Shown in pieces: positions 10,700-24,800 of a DNA stretch of 64,000 bases; positions within the stretch are counted from its first letter, which is position 1; the number at the start of each line of letters is the position of its first letter. The position numbers and the translations under genes are program-made. This DNA comes from Rotaria socialis (lineage: Eukaryota > Rotifera > Eurotatoria > Philodinida > Philodinidae): positions 88,503 to 152,502 of the forward strand of contig CAJNYU010001443.1 in NCBI GenBank assembly GCA_905331475.1, written 5' to 3'. The notes under the pieces were generated by a model. The model ran no database searches, was not told the origin of the DNA, and worked only from the letters and a program-made list of their open reading frames with translations.

Positions 10700-13108
10700 A
10701 AGCTGTCCACATGTTCATTGCTACTATCACTACGACATGCATCAATGCGTTGTATTTCAACTTTAGCTGAAGTTATAAAACATCGTTTAAATGTTGAACT
10801 TGATTCAATTCGAAAAGCGGGTACATGAAAATCCGAACGAATTATTTCCACAAGGCAAAGTTCACATATCAAAATAGAAAATTCTAAAGATGATCTTTTA
10901 AATTTTTGTGCCAATAATTATTTGAGTTTGGCAAATAATCGTGAAATTATTACAACAGCTAAACAAGCACTTGACGATTGTGGTTCGGATCTTAGTTCAG
11001 TTAGATTTTGTTTGTGATATCCAAACAATACATAAGCAACGTAAGTATAATTTTATTGTTATTATTACTCGGAATCAACAGGAGGACTTCTCTAAATTTT
11101 ATTACTCCTCGCTCCGTCGTGCTCTATGCTGCTTGGAGTGGAATGAAGCATTTATTTCCTATATTCTTGATGAAATATCTTTAGAAGCTCGCTTTTTCAC
11201 ATATTGGAATCGGTACATTAGAGCTTCATCTAATTCAACTGATGGAAATCTAATTTTTGAAAAAACTAATCGTGCAGAATTTAGGAAAAGCTGGTTAGAT
11301 AATGAATTTTCTATCAAGGGATTAAGAAGGTCTAAAAGATTTTTCCCCCAATCATCAATATTAGAAAAGGTTTTAACTTGATTCTCGTCAGTACCTTCTA
11401 ACTCTTCTATACCCGATTATGATATTTCTGAAATAGATTTATTTCTTCTTTTTCCTGATTCTTTCTGTTAATAAAGCTGTTCTCTGTTTTAACTTTTTTT
11501 GTGTGCTGTGTGTAGTTGGTTCTATATGTATGTCCGTTCTTTTTTCTTTTGTTTGTTCTCTGCGTTGTTCTTCGTTTCATTCTCTATGTGGTTGTCTCAT
11601 TATTTCTTTCTTCTCTTTTCATCTGTGGTACTGTTAGGATCTTATGATCGCAGCTAGTGCTTAAATAAGAAACAAATTTATTGCTATTTAATAGAAATAC
11701 GTATAAATAACAATATTTATTGAATTAGTTAAACAACGTATTTCAAAATTTCATCGACGTGAAGATGCTATACTATATATATATATATCTTGTTTTGATG
11801 CCAATATTGGAATATTTGAAACATTACTCAAAGAGCAAGATTATATTATTAGTGTAAGAGAGATTACAATATTCTTATGGTCTGAATATAAATGCTAGCT
11901 GCTATATGAATTCTAATCTTGAGAGAATAGAAATATGTCGAATATAACAACATTTCTTCTATTATAATACATTGGAGAATAGTTCAAACAATAGACGCAG
12001 AAGTGTTTTTTTTTTGTTTTCTATGTGCTTGATAAAAGAAATGTTGCGATCTAACTTAATTTAAATGATATAGGATGAATTAAATCATGTATCAATTATT
12101 GATGGTATTCGTTTATGTAAAGCTAAACGTTTACGTTATAAACACAAAGATATGTCAGATCTTGCATTGAAATTGAAAGAAAGTTTTAATGAAAACAATG
12201 ATAATTTGTATTCGATTAATTTCTACTGCTGGTGTCTTTTTCATGGACGGAACTATAGCTCCATTACCAGATATAAAATGTTTGGCAGATAAATACAATG
12301 TACTAGTTTTTGTTGATGAGTGTCATGCCACAGGGTAAAATAAATATTTGATTTTAATGCAAAAGCAAAATAATTTTATTGGTTATCTTGAAGATTTTTT
12401 GGTCGAACAGGTCGAGAGACAGAAGAATATTTTAATATGATTGGAACAATTGATATTATTAATTCAATATTAGGTAAAGCATTAGGTGGTGCAGCTGGTG
12501 AATATACAACAGGTTCCAAAGCTCTTATTGATTTATTACAACAACGTTCAAGACCATATCTTTTTTCAGATACACTTCCACCATTTGTTAACTTTTCGAA
12601 ATCATGTATTCGAAAATAATCGTTTATCTTTTAGTCCGATTGTAGCCAGTGCTGTAAAAGCAATTGATTTAATTGAAAATAATTCTAGTCTACCGGGACC
12701 AGTAGCTGAAAATGCAAACTATTTTTTCGAACTGAAATGTAAAATTTCGGTTTTAAAGTATTGATGTTTATGAATAGAGTTTTTCAAATTTTTATTTTAA
12801 TTATATTAAAGATCTTAGGTGACAATCATCCAATTTGTCCAGTCATGTTAGGTGGTGCTTGATTAGCAAGTCGATTCGCTGATGAAATGTTAAAACGAGG
12901 AATTTATGTGATTGATTTCAGTTATCCAGTTGTAATTATGCAATCTTTATTACTTTTTTATCTGATGAAAATCTATTATTTAATATAGGTACGAAAAGAT
13001 CGTGCACGTATTCGAGTACAAATCTCAGCGGCTCATTCAAAAATTGATCTTCAACAATGTATTCAAGATTTTGCTGAAGTTGAACGACAATTAGAAGTGA
13101 TCAAATGA
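10700..13108 (+). pseudogene. Glycine C-acetyltransferase (2-amino-3-ketobutyrate CoA ligase), broken
   Basis: Conserved blocks of this mitochondrial PLP enzyme, which cleaves 2-amino-3-ketobutyrate to glycine and acetyl-CoA in threonine breakdown, appear in order: [71 protein letters not shown] (PLP lysine), QRSRPYLFSDTLPP, HPICPVMLGG and DFSYPV, ending ARIRVQISAAHSKIDL. Exon joins are visible (for example 12338, 12949/12990). The reading is destroyed by a TGA after RKAGT, a one-base shift just after LSSVRF, a TA-repeat slip near 11772-11788, a shift before STAGVFF, a phase error after LPP and a TGA after MLGGA. No usable start is seen upstream, where the large foldback element ends at 10682, so the 5' end may be truncated. 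A 0.67-kb insert splits the second and third blocks. Confidence 0.9.
11044..11715 (+). other. Foreign insert inside the aminotransferase pseudogene
   Basis: Between the IHK and HRRED blocks, where about 60 bp of intron would be normal, lie some 670 bp. They contain an open frame to 11381 (a tail rich in aromatic and basic residues, including EWNEAFISYILDEISLEARF) and, beyond it, AATAAAGCTG and a T/G-rich stretch to about 11600. This looks like the 3' end of an inserted gene or retroelement. I do not recognise the protein. Confidence 0.45.
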
Positions 13109-13109
13109 T

Positions 13110-14835
13110 AATGTTGAAAGGATAAACTCACAATGAGTTGAGCTTGGATGAATTAATAGAGATTTTTGTGTTTTTTCTTTCATTAGGCTAAAAAATAAAA
13201 AATAAGTCAGCATAAAAATTTGCCACTTTTAAAAAAAACAATAGTGGGACCATCAAAATACTAGCAGACTGTAGTTATGTGCAATGATGTCTCTTCTAAA
13301 TTTTAGTTCTTTTCGCTCAAAACAAAAGCGATGCTTGTTTTCTTTTTCTCTGCTTATTCGAGAAGTCTCGAGGACTTTTCATTGTATTGTTTCTTGTAGT
13401 TGTAAAAGGCCATGAAGTTTCAATAAACACCTGTGGAGATATTTTTTCATTACTATTATTAAAGAAAAGTGCTCGCTTAAATAAATAATGTTGGTCAATA
13501 TTTTTTTAGGGCATATCATACTCAAATTTTATCTTCGCATAGAAACAAGCAAACGAGCTCAAATTAAATATTCTCTTCAAAATACAAGGATACATCTGGA
13601 GAATGAGAATCCATAGAGAATTTTTAACACTTTTGTTTCATATCTTCTAAGAATATTATCGATTCACCGTGAAAATTCTGAGATATTCTAAAAACTCCTC
13701 ATGAATATTATAAGCAAAAATTGGTTTTTGAATGGAATCTCATTCGGTTCTTTTTCTTCTCCCAAAGATCTCAATATTATTCTTTCTAAATAGTATCAAA
13801 ACGAATTTGAATATGAATTCTATATTTTAACTGATCAAAATGATTTTTCTGATAGTAACAGCGAAGAATCAAGCAATTGAACGTATCCTAAATTTTAAAA
13901 CCTTAAGATTCTATGAAAACAATGGTAACATTTTAGAATCATTTTTCGCAAAATATTCCCTAAGTATTTTACCACTGCAAAAATTCAATCTAATGTACTT
14001 CTATGTACACTCTCAATCCAAAAAATCTACATCTGTTGAAGTCTTTTTCTCGCTCAAGTTTTATGAACAAAAAAGATCATTAAAAAGAACTTATCTCAAG
14101 TGTCCTTGTCATTGAGATTGTTACTCAATTTCTATTGACTTTCAGATCGCTTCAAGCCGGCAGAATCGATAGGACTTCGTATCATGAAATACATGTTCGC
14201 ATGTATCAAAGAAAATTTTACAATATTCGCACTAATTTTTTTATTTGAAATCTGTTTTTTTCGTACCCTTGATGATCGTGTAGATATGCTTTTATGTGCG
14301 ATCTAGGCCATAAAAGATGCACTCATAAATCAAGTATCAATAAAAAACTAACTTTAATAGCAGCAATTTTTATTATCTGATTTCAGGATATGTTAGCTAT
14401 TACTAATCATAAACTCATATCATAGTCAAATAATTTTGCACCAGATTCTATTGCTGTTATAGGTATGTAGGTTTAATTGTTATCTCCTTTTTGTATTAGA
14501 AGGTGGGTGAAATATGAATCCTAACTTGTAGATACCAAAAATTCAAAATTGACTTTATCTTTTTCTTTTCTCTGATTCACTATCTAATGCATATTACTAA
14601 TGCGCTAATTTGTTTATTTATTATGCTCGTTAGAGCGTTTGTTGACATTATACAATCTAAAAACGTTGGTCTCATTTTTATTTCGAAAATGCCGTTCCTA
14701 CCGCTTTCATACAAGCGATCAATGGGATATCAGTGTTGTGTGAAAATGAATGTCATGAATATAAATAAACAGAATATGCAAATATCAGACATCACGCACA
14801 CATTCTATGACTACAAGATAAGCGCAACGATAAAA
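13110..14835. other. No gene seen
   Basis: AT-rich sequence. Two frames of 80-90 codons (13840-14115 and 14587-14838) have low-complexity composition and no family signature, so they are not called. Confidence 0.4.
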
Positions 14836-14840
14836 TGATG

Positions 14841-14848
14841 TATAAATA
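14841..14848 (+). promoter_or_regulatory. TATA box of the protease-inhibitor gene
   Basis: TATAAATA, 49 bp upstream of the ATG at 14897, in a position that would put transcription start at about 14870 and give a short leader. Confidence 0.55.
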
Positions 14849-14896
14849 CCAGAGGCAAAAAATATTCACTTTTTATTTTCACCGCAATAAATAAAA

Positions 14897-15147
14897 ATGT
14901 GTGACGAATCAAAAAACTGGCCTGAATTTGTTGGCAGATGTGCCAATGAAGTTTCAAAAATACTAACAGAACAAGGTAACCTAATTAAATATATCACTGT
15001 CGATATGTAGACCTTTTCAATTATTTAGGTTTCGAGCCTGAAATCTTGTCAGAATGTTCTCCGTGTACTCGTGACTATCGTACCGAACGTGTTCGATTAT
15101 TTGTTGATGCCAACAATAAAATTGTCAAAACTCCAAGCAATGGTTAA
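14897..15147 (+). CDS. Potato-inhibitor-I (eglin/CI-2 type) serine protease inhibitor, 65 aa
   Basis: Two exons (14897-14975 and 15029-15147) join in phase across a 53-bp intron. The protein begins MCDESKNWPEFVGRC, matching the WPELVG entry motif of the family. It ends with the reactive loop SECSPCTRDYRTERVRLFVD and a short NNKIVKTP tail. By alignment with eglin c and CI-2 the scissile bond is Arg-Asp in CTRD, so trypsin-like proteases are the expected targets; the downstream arginines are those that brace the loop. Three cysteines (one early, two flanking the loop) are unlike the cysteine-free leech and barley forms and could clamp the loop. There is no signal peptide, so it may act inside the cell. 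The family is common in plants and patchy in animals, so horizontal origin is possible but not shown. An AATAAA-type signal lies near 15237. Confidence 0.85.
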
Positions 15148-15149
15148 CT

Positions 15150-15731
15150 TCTATCTATATCATATCTCCACGTACAATATGATTTAAACAAGAAAACACG
15201 CTTTGTCTTTTTCCTTCTAACTTGTGGTTTGATTTAAATAAAAACTATTCAGTTTGCTTCCATAGAAAGTTTGAATTCGTTATATTATTGATAGAGACCA
15301 AGTAAAAGATATTATGCTGATATACAGATTAAAAAAAAGAACACAAGACAAGAAATGAACATGTATATTGTATATAAATATATATATATATGTATATATA
15401 TATAGTTGATGATGGAACACACACAAGATTATATGAGATTATTCAATAATATAAGCCAGAGAAACGAGACAGGGCAAAAAAGAACATAGGAACAATTGGT
15501 TTCGTTTTGGGTAAGGTTCGACGAAAGAAACGACGTTTCTCAATAATACTTAGACAAAAGAAAACATGAAATAGACAAGCACATACATCTAATAGAAGAA
15601 ACCAAAATCTCACAAATAGATAACAAAAGAAAAGAAAAAAGATTAGATAAGTTGAAAAAAAGGATAGATACGAACAAATTGTTTTTCACTTTTTGGTCGT
15701 TTAGCAACTATAAAGTTCTAATTTTTATTAT
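15150..15731. other. Intergenic; TA microsatellite near 15376-15405
   Basis: The 3' flanks of two convergent genes (protease inhibitor plus strand, Cdc42 minus strand), with a TA-rich simple repeat and nothing else supported. Confidence 0.4.
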
Positions 15732-16847
<1,116 letters not shown>

Positions 16848-16849
16848 TG

Positions 16850-17869
16850 TTTGTGCTTTGAAATGAACGAGAAATTCTTTTTCAATTCACCTTATATGCA
16901 CGTGCCTGAATTAGAGGATGACGTAGTTCTAAATGAACAAGTAAATAAATAAATAAATAAACAAAACACATCAATCCATGTCTTATAACGATCCACTGGA
17001 TGGACGTCAAACAAGCACGAATTAGAACAGAGATAGAATGATAAGAGTGACCTCTATTGATAGATCTATCTCGTGTTTAATCATCTATAGTCGACACGAT
17101 AGTTGATCTTATTCATGATAAAGTTCTATTATTATTATTTTCACCGTGAACATTGAAAGAGATTAACTTGTTGGAATGCAAAAATTGCTTATTTTGTTTG
17201 TTTTTTTTTGTTCAAATTAAAGTTTTCTTTTAATAAGAAATCATCATCATATATAATTTTTTTCTTTGTTTGATTATTTTACATAGAAAATATTGTTTTG
17301 CAAAAAAAAATGAATTGAATACTAATGAACAGAAGCAACAGACCGAATAGCTAATCAATACATTATTGGTATCTCGAGCAATGATTATAGTTAAGGCTTG
17401 ATTTTTTTTTATTATCGAAAAATTCTCTTCGTATTTTTGCTTAATAGTTGCATGTTTTTCTCTAGGTCTTCACCGTGGAGAAGAGCTGTATGTTGAGAGA
17501 GAATTAAATGTTTTTTTTGTGGTTTAGTATGGTATCTCGTTTTTTCTAGATTTATCTAGGGAATATCTCTGGAAGCTGAAGTGTGAGAAAGAAACCACTT
17601 AAATGCATACTTACCGTTTGAGTTCATATTAGCTCGATCAGGATTCTTGGTTATGACCATTTGAAGTTGACTTCTGATTATTTTGTTGAATTTCGTCTGA
17701 AAAAATTATCCATAGAGCATCTTGAAACTTCATGTTCATAGTCCTCTAGAGATACCTTCTTAAAGGTCTAATAGAAACTAAATCTTCGGATACCAGTTAG
17801 GAAAAGAATAGTATTTGAGATATCAGCAAATAAACGCAAATTTGCTAGATATTGTTTTACAAATGTTCA

Positions 17870-17907
<38 letters not shown>

Positions 17908-18819
17908 GAATTGACTCTATCCGAATGGCTTTCTTTTTACAACAGAAAAATGTAGTGACTTCAAATGATGTAAAGATGTAAACTACTGCAACAATTACCT
18001 TCCATGTTTACATTCAAATCACTTTATCAAATTGGAAAAGCTATGTATTTTCACTTGTGAACGATTCAAACATAAATAGAGCCTAATACATGTATAATGT
18101 TCACATTCTCTATTGAAAAACTCGATATTTTATTAATTTTGACTAAAACATGTCGCATAGCAATGGATTAAGCACCTAACCTTCCAGAGAGTTGTATTTT
18201 ATTTTTAGTCTTCTGAAAGAAAAAGAACATAATTTTTGACTATCTCTGAAGGTCAATAAACAGAATGTGAAAGAAAACTCTTCACTTTTAATATCTAACT
18301 TTTTACCTGTAATTCAAGTTATTAACTTGAGACACACCATCCTTACCCTTATGTGTTTCTATTAAATTGTATAGCGAATCGACACCGTTGAATTGTTTTT
18401 AGCACTTGAAATTCTCCATCATTCGGTACATGAATAAAGATTGTAAATGAGAGTACAAGTTCAATTGCATAATGTCTATTTCATTTTCCGAGGTTTTATT
18501 CAGATTACATTTAGAAACTTTTTTTCTTATCATTGTTCATTTGACGATCAAACGAATACGCGATAATCCCGAGACCAGAATCTGTCTTTAGCTGCCATCT
18601 ATACTCATCTCAGCCATATTTGATACATTACATGAGAGCGCTACTATCCTTTTCATTGAAAATCGCATGTGACTGCACCAATTAGGACATTTGAAAACAT
18701 TCATTCAAACAAGAAAAAAAAATAATAATCTCATCACCCAGATGTTTTATAACTAATCATTTTAGATAAGTTTTTTCCCCAATTACGTAAAACGATTTTG
18801 TTTTTCTTATTTATCGGCT
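16850..18819. other. Divergent promoter region between Cdc42 and UBR; possible 5' UTR exon; (CT)n at 17875-17907
   Basis: About 2 kb between the two divergent genes. On the minus strand, 17618-17701 looks like an exon: a pyrimidine-AG acceptor, then ACGAAATTCAACAAAATAATC, closing at a consensus donor CG|GTAAGTATGC. It could be a non-coding first exon of Cdc42, spliced to an acceptor just upstream of 16847. A long (CT)n tract lies at about 17875-17907. No other coding signal was seen. Confidence 0.4.
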
Positions 18820-21800
18820 ATGGATGATGCAGATTCAATCGATTTATCCGACAACGATGAATTTATGCTTGATGTTGAAATAACAGCAGCTAATGTTCAA
18901 GAAGCTATTAACATGGCATTAGCTGAAGATGATAATAGTAATAGTAGTTTAACAACAAATATTGATTTACCACCCATATCAGACGAATTAATAAATTTCG
19001 ATGGAAATAAATTTGGCGAAGAACTACTTCATAAAACTGAATATGATAGTATGGAGAAAATCCTATATCAACATTGGAGAACCTTTGTACCTCAATGTTT
19101 TATATTTCATACAAATTTAATCAAAGGAATTGTTGAACAACGTGCAGACGAAATTCTATTTCGACCATTTGATATATATTTATATGGAACATTAAATACC
19201 GATGAAGCTATACAAGTCATACGTTCATATAATAAAAAATCTACTGTATGCGGACATTTATTCAAATCAGAGGAGCCAACATATTTTTGTCGAGACTGTT
19301 GCGTTGATCCTACATGCGTTTTATGTACCGATTGTTTCCTTCAAAGTGAACATCGAAAACATCGTTATAAAGTATAGAAATAAAGTTTTGAATTTTGTCA
19401 ACGTGTAAAAATACTTTTTGTTTATTGCTATTTAGATGAATGTATCCGCCGGTGGTGGTTATTGTGATTGTGGAGATAGTGAAGCATGGAAACAGAATGT
19501 TCATTGTAATTTACATTTACCACATGATGATAATAATGATTCAGCTGATGATGTACTTAATCGTTTGCCATCTGATTTGCGTTTACGTGCTAAACACCTA
19601 TTTACTATTTTACTTCGTTTTATAATTAAATTACTTTCTACAGGAAATCCACAAGATGTACCGAATGAATTAAAAAATGAGTAAGTTCAATTCTTTAATA
19701 TTTATGCGTTGAAATATGTTGTTGTTCCTGTAGATATTGGGATGGTGATCATAAACGATATGTAACTATTTTATTCAATGATGAAATTCATACATACGAT
19801 CAAGTAATAAATGTCCTTAGCCGTGCAATACAATGTTCGAAACCGGAAGGTCACGAGTTAGCTTCATTAGTTGATCGTGAAGGTCGTACTGCAATACGTA
19901 TTGGCACGATGGATCAATGTCGAGATGTTCAACAAATCATACAAATGCGCACAGCCGATCTACCACTGAAATGTGAAATATATCCGAGTGCATTTATATC
20001 ATTACAATATTTTGCACAAAAACTTTTAAGCTATTTACAAACTATAATTGAAATATCAGATGGATTTCGAAGAATATTTTGTGAATGTGAAGTTCAAAGT
20101 GATACTCAACAAGATTTAACATTAACAGAGAAAGCGCTATTAAGTGAAAAAATGCTTTGGAAAAGTGCACGCGCAGCTTTACATCAGATTTTTATTAACA
20201 GGTACGGACAATAGCGATTTGACAGCATGGAAAAATGAAGTGAAAGTTTTCTTTTTCTAGTTTTTTTATGGATTCAGAATGGAAGAAAACATTTGCAATT
20301 TTATATATGAAAGTAAGATTCATATTGTCATTATTATTGCACGCAATATGAGTAGCCTGATGTTGTTTGTGATCATCAGGTTAGATAGCAAAAAATTCGA
20401 AGTCAACATGCCAAACAATAGAGTTGTCTATTTTCAAGGATAACATTGTTTTTCTGCTAGCGGACAAATCAGAGGAAACTCTCTTAATGACGTTGCCAGA
20501 TATTTTTCTTTCTGAGAGACTCATGTACGAACCTATAGAGGTGACAGACTAACAGATTTCGATATTGCTGTACAGGGTTACGAATTCTGATTGAGAACAC
20601 TTATAAGGAAAAAAAAGTCACATTTAGCTAGACTAAAGTACAAGCAAATAGATAGAGATGTTAGTATTATTTGATTGTTTCCAATGGCGTCATTAAATTT
20701 AGTTGCTGATAAAGTTTCCTGATCCGTCGAAGCTATTTTCTTTTTGTAATCAATGTTATTTAAAAGAATACCAAATTAAAACAGTCTTGATAAAATAGAG
20801 TTTCGATCAAATCTTCTGGAATGTGAAAGATTATTTATCATAAGTTAAAACTCTTTTTTGAATACTTCTTGAAATGCTACTCATATTGCGTGCTTAGTTC
20901 TTCGTATCCGACGAGGAAAAACGATAATTCAATCTCGTCAATTATTTAGAATTATTCTACTGTTTGGCGAAATTTTGTCAAAGATCCTGATGAATATGTT
21001 TCATTTACTGATCTTTCTGTTCAAATCTACACTGTACCTACACTGGTAATAATGAAGTCTAGAAGAAAAAAAAGAGAAAATCAATGTAATGCGCATGTCG
21101 TTAAATAGAAAAATTTTCGTTTTTCCTCGTCGATCGAATGAAACTAAAAAAACAAAAATAATTTGATGTATTTTAACCATCTAATTTCTAGTGTTATCCG
21201 ATGATCACAGGATATTATCGAAATGATCCATCATCGCTCTATCGTGCTGATTGTTTCCTAAGCTTGTCCGTACAATTATTTACTACTCAAAGTCTTGTAA
21301 GAATAAAACAAAAACAGAAAAAAGTTCTATTTAACGACATGAATACATTTGAGTTTTTATATTGATGAAAAAGAAAACTTTAAAAATAATATCATATTTA
21401 GGCAAGATATCTTATATCATCGCATAATGCATTTCAAACGATAGTAGACTCATTTCTTGAATATTGCCAATTGAAACTAGATCATGGAAAGCTTTTATTT
21501 TCACGAACAATAAATGCATCTATGCAACATGAATTTCGACGTGCGCAATCAATTCTCTACGATTTAAAGTATTTATTGATGGTTGTGTAATTCTTGAAAT
21601 AATCACTTTCTATTGGAAGATATCTATTGGGCGTTGTACCTCAAGAATATTCAATTGAACTTCGAGAAAATTTTCTAAATGGTTTTCGAGCATTTCTTCA
21701 ATTATTAAGTTATATGCATGTAAGTAGCTTTGCTTTTTTTTATTGAGAATCTTTTGCTTTCTATAAAACTCACATGATATTTTTTGAAAGATATTTTAAT

Positions 21801-24800
21801 CATTCGAAATATCAAATTGAAAATTTTTCTCCAGTCATAGGCGATGAGAAGAAGAAAAAAATGAACAACAGATTCTGTCAGATTTGTAACTGAACGTAGT
21901 TAGACCAATAGGCTCTAGTGAGAGACTGGAGAGTACATTGTTTATATCAGATTTCTTAGGAAATGCATGCATATGAGTTCGGCGTTTTTGCTTTGAATGA
22001 ATTATTGTCATGAGAATTTTTTCAATGAAATAAATTATGAATGAATGCATAGGGTATGGATAAAGTTACACGTCAAGTCGGTCAACATTTAGAATTCGAT
22101 CCCGAATGGGAAACAGCATTTAATTTAGTTATAAAAATTCAATCAATTGTTTCATCGGTACTGGATTGGTGTTCAAATGATGTAAGAACAATAGAAAATT
22201 GCATGACATCATTTGTTTTCTAAATTTAACCTATTACAGAAAGAATTATTACTTCGTGTCTATGAAGCTACGGGTTCAACATTAGTAGAAATACAAAAAA
22301 CAAGTGATATATCACATTTAATTAAAGATAAAACTAGTTCACCAATGGTAAAAACAACTGTACACGATCTCAAAGTTGATTGTTATGCGTATGATGTGGC
22401 GAAAGATCCAGTAACAGTACATATTCCTGTTATGAGATTATTCGTTGGTAAGATTTATATTTTTATCTCATTCAAAAATAGAGAAGAAAACTAATCACCG
22501 ATAATTATTAGCGTGCTATATAGAATAGTAAACAAAGTTAATACTAAACATCGACTTTATATTCAAAAATAGATATCAATGAAATATTCTATTAAACTTG
22601 GAAAAATAATTTTACACTATAATCAATATGACAACCTTGGCATTTAACGAGAGACTGTATTAGGAAAAATCGTAAACATAACACTTGGGGGCATCAACGA
22701 TAGAAGGAATTCATAACCATCTGAGTTTCTTTTTTCTTCTCAGAAATTATACAAACTCTTTAATATTTCCTTTTTCTTATTTAGCTCTTCATATTCATCT
22801 TCATAAATATACTGATACATTAACAACATTTAATAGTCTGGTTCGTATTCATTGTTTGGTGAAATTAATTGGAATTTTAATTTTTCTCATTAATTATTAG
22901 TGTGAAAAACTCCAAATGTACCCATGTTTTGTATATGAAGAAGCATTACGTATTCAAGTTCTTTGCGCTCAACATGTTGCCGGCTTGTGGAAACGAAATG
23001 GTTACTCATTGTCGAATCAAGTATATATGATTATGCTCATAACAAAAATAACATCATTTATTTAGATCTATTATTATTCAAATGTTAAATGTCGAAAAGA
23101 AATGTATGATCGTGATATTCTTGCCTTACAAGTTGGCGCTTCATTAATATCGGCCGATACATATTTAGTTCAACTTTTGCATAAATTTAATTTACTAGAA
23201 TGGATTAGGTATGTAGCTATATAAATTAACGGATTGTCGTTTTCTCGGGAGTCTCATTGTGTTTAAGACTAAGCTAAAAACTTTTGAAGTAAACATCGAA
23301 TAAAATCAGTTAATCAGAAAGAATAGAAAATTCGGTCTATTCAGCCAACTATGGATCACGAAAATCGATAATCTGCAGAAAAATATCAATGTTGAATTGT
23401 TTTTTAAATATAGATCTCCTGAAAATGGTCATACATCCGAAACAGAATCGAGAGTAAAAGAAAAAGTTCGTATCATGGAAGAATTTCTTCATTTATTGAT
23501 CATTATTATTGGTGAACGACACGAACCATTTATTGGAAAAGTCACACGTGAAGAGAAATTAACACGTGAAATCATACATCAGTTATGTATATCACCAATG
23601 GCACATTCAGAATTAATACGAGGTTTACAAGATTGCGGACAAATAGAATTAGTTCGTATCAATGTGTTTTTTTTCATCTACAAGAAATAATTTTTTTCTA
23701 GGGATCAGGAGAATTTGAAGCTGCTCTAAAAGAAGTTGCAGATTTTAAGTAAATAAAAATCTTGTTAAAAGTAAACTATTAATTTTTATAAAATTCCTAT
23801 TTTCAAGGAGAGGTAATGCAGCAAAAGGAAATTATGAAGTAAAAGCAAATCGACTGTCGGAATACAATCAATTTTACTACCATTATACAAAAGCTGATCA
23901 ATGCAAAGTAAGAGTGACGAATGCTTGAAGTCTAATGATTCATACGTTAAACATAGTTTGAAAGAAACATCATTTATGCATAATCATACTAATGCTGTGT
24001 TTTCATCGCTGTCGAAACCTAAGTTTCAAACTCATCTCTAGACTCTAAATCGTATTTTGAAAATTTTTATGACATATTTTTCTCGTGAAACAAAAACTTC
24101 TATATAATTCAGTTCTTCAAACGAAAGAAAACTTAATTGTATGATTCGGTTTATCACCAGTTCAGAATCGACATGTCATAAAAGATTTTTTTTCATTTTA
24201 GTCTGAAGAATACGTCATCAAACGTCGAAAACAAACCGATGATGGTATCTCAACAACATTATTCATCCCTAGTCCACCATTATTCACCGAATCATTTCAA
24301 CCGATAATACATATTCTTGATAGTAACATATTTTTAACATTACTTAAAGCTTGTGTTTATCGCTCAACAGATCAAAAGGCTCAATTATGGTCTGAAGCTA
24401 TTCTTAATCGAGTAAAAATATTTAAAATTTTTTACTAATGAATCATTAAAATAAAATTCGTTTTGTTTGATTACTATAGGCCTTGCATTTAATGACTTTA
24501 GCTTGTTATGAACAAGAGCGTACACCGAACTTCGAATTTTATTCTAAATGTCAAAAATTTGAACTTGATAAATTAATAAATCAATTGCATTTAAATACAC
24601 CATCAAAAGCAGAAACATGCAAAGAATTGCTTGCATATGTTATTAAAGTTTGTATTAATTCGAATTTTGTTCAGTTTTGATCTTACTGTTTTCCTTCTGT
24701 TCTAGCTCTACAGTAGATTTAGTGAAACAAATGAACAATTAAATTCTTCTACATCAGTTAATTTTAATCAAGAAACATCAGACATAACGAAACGTCAACA

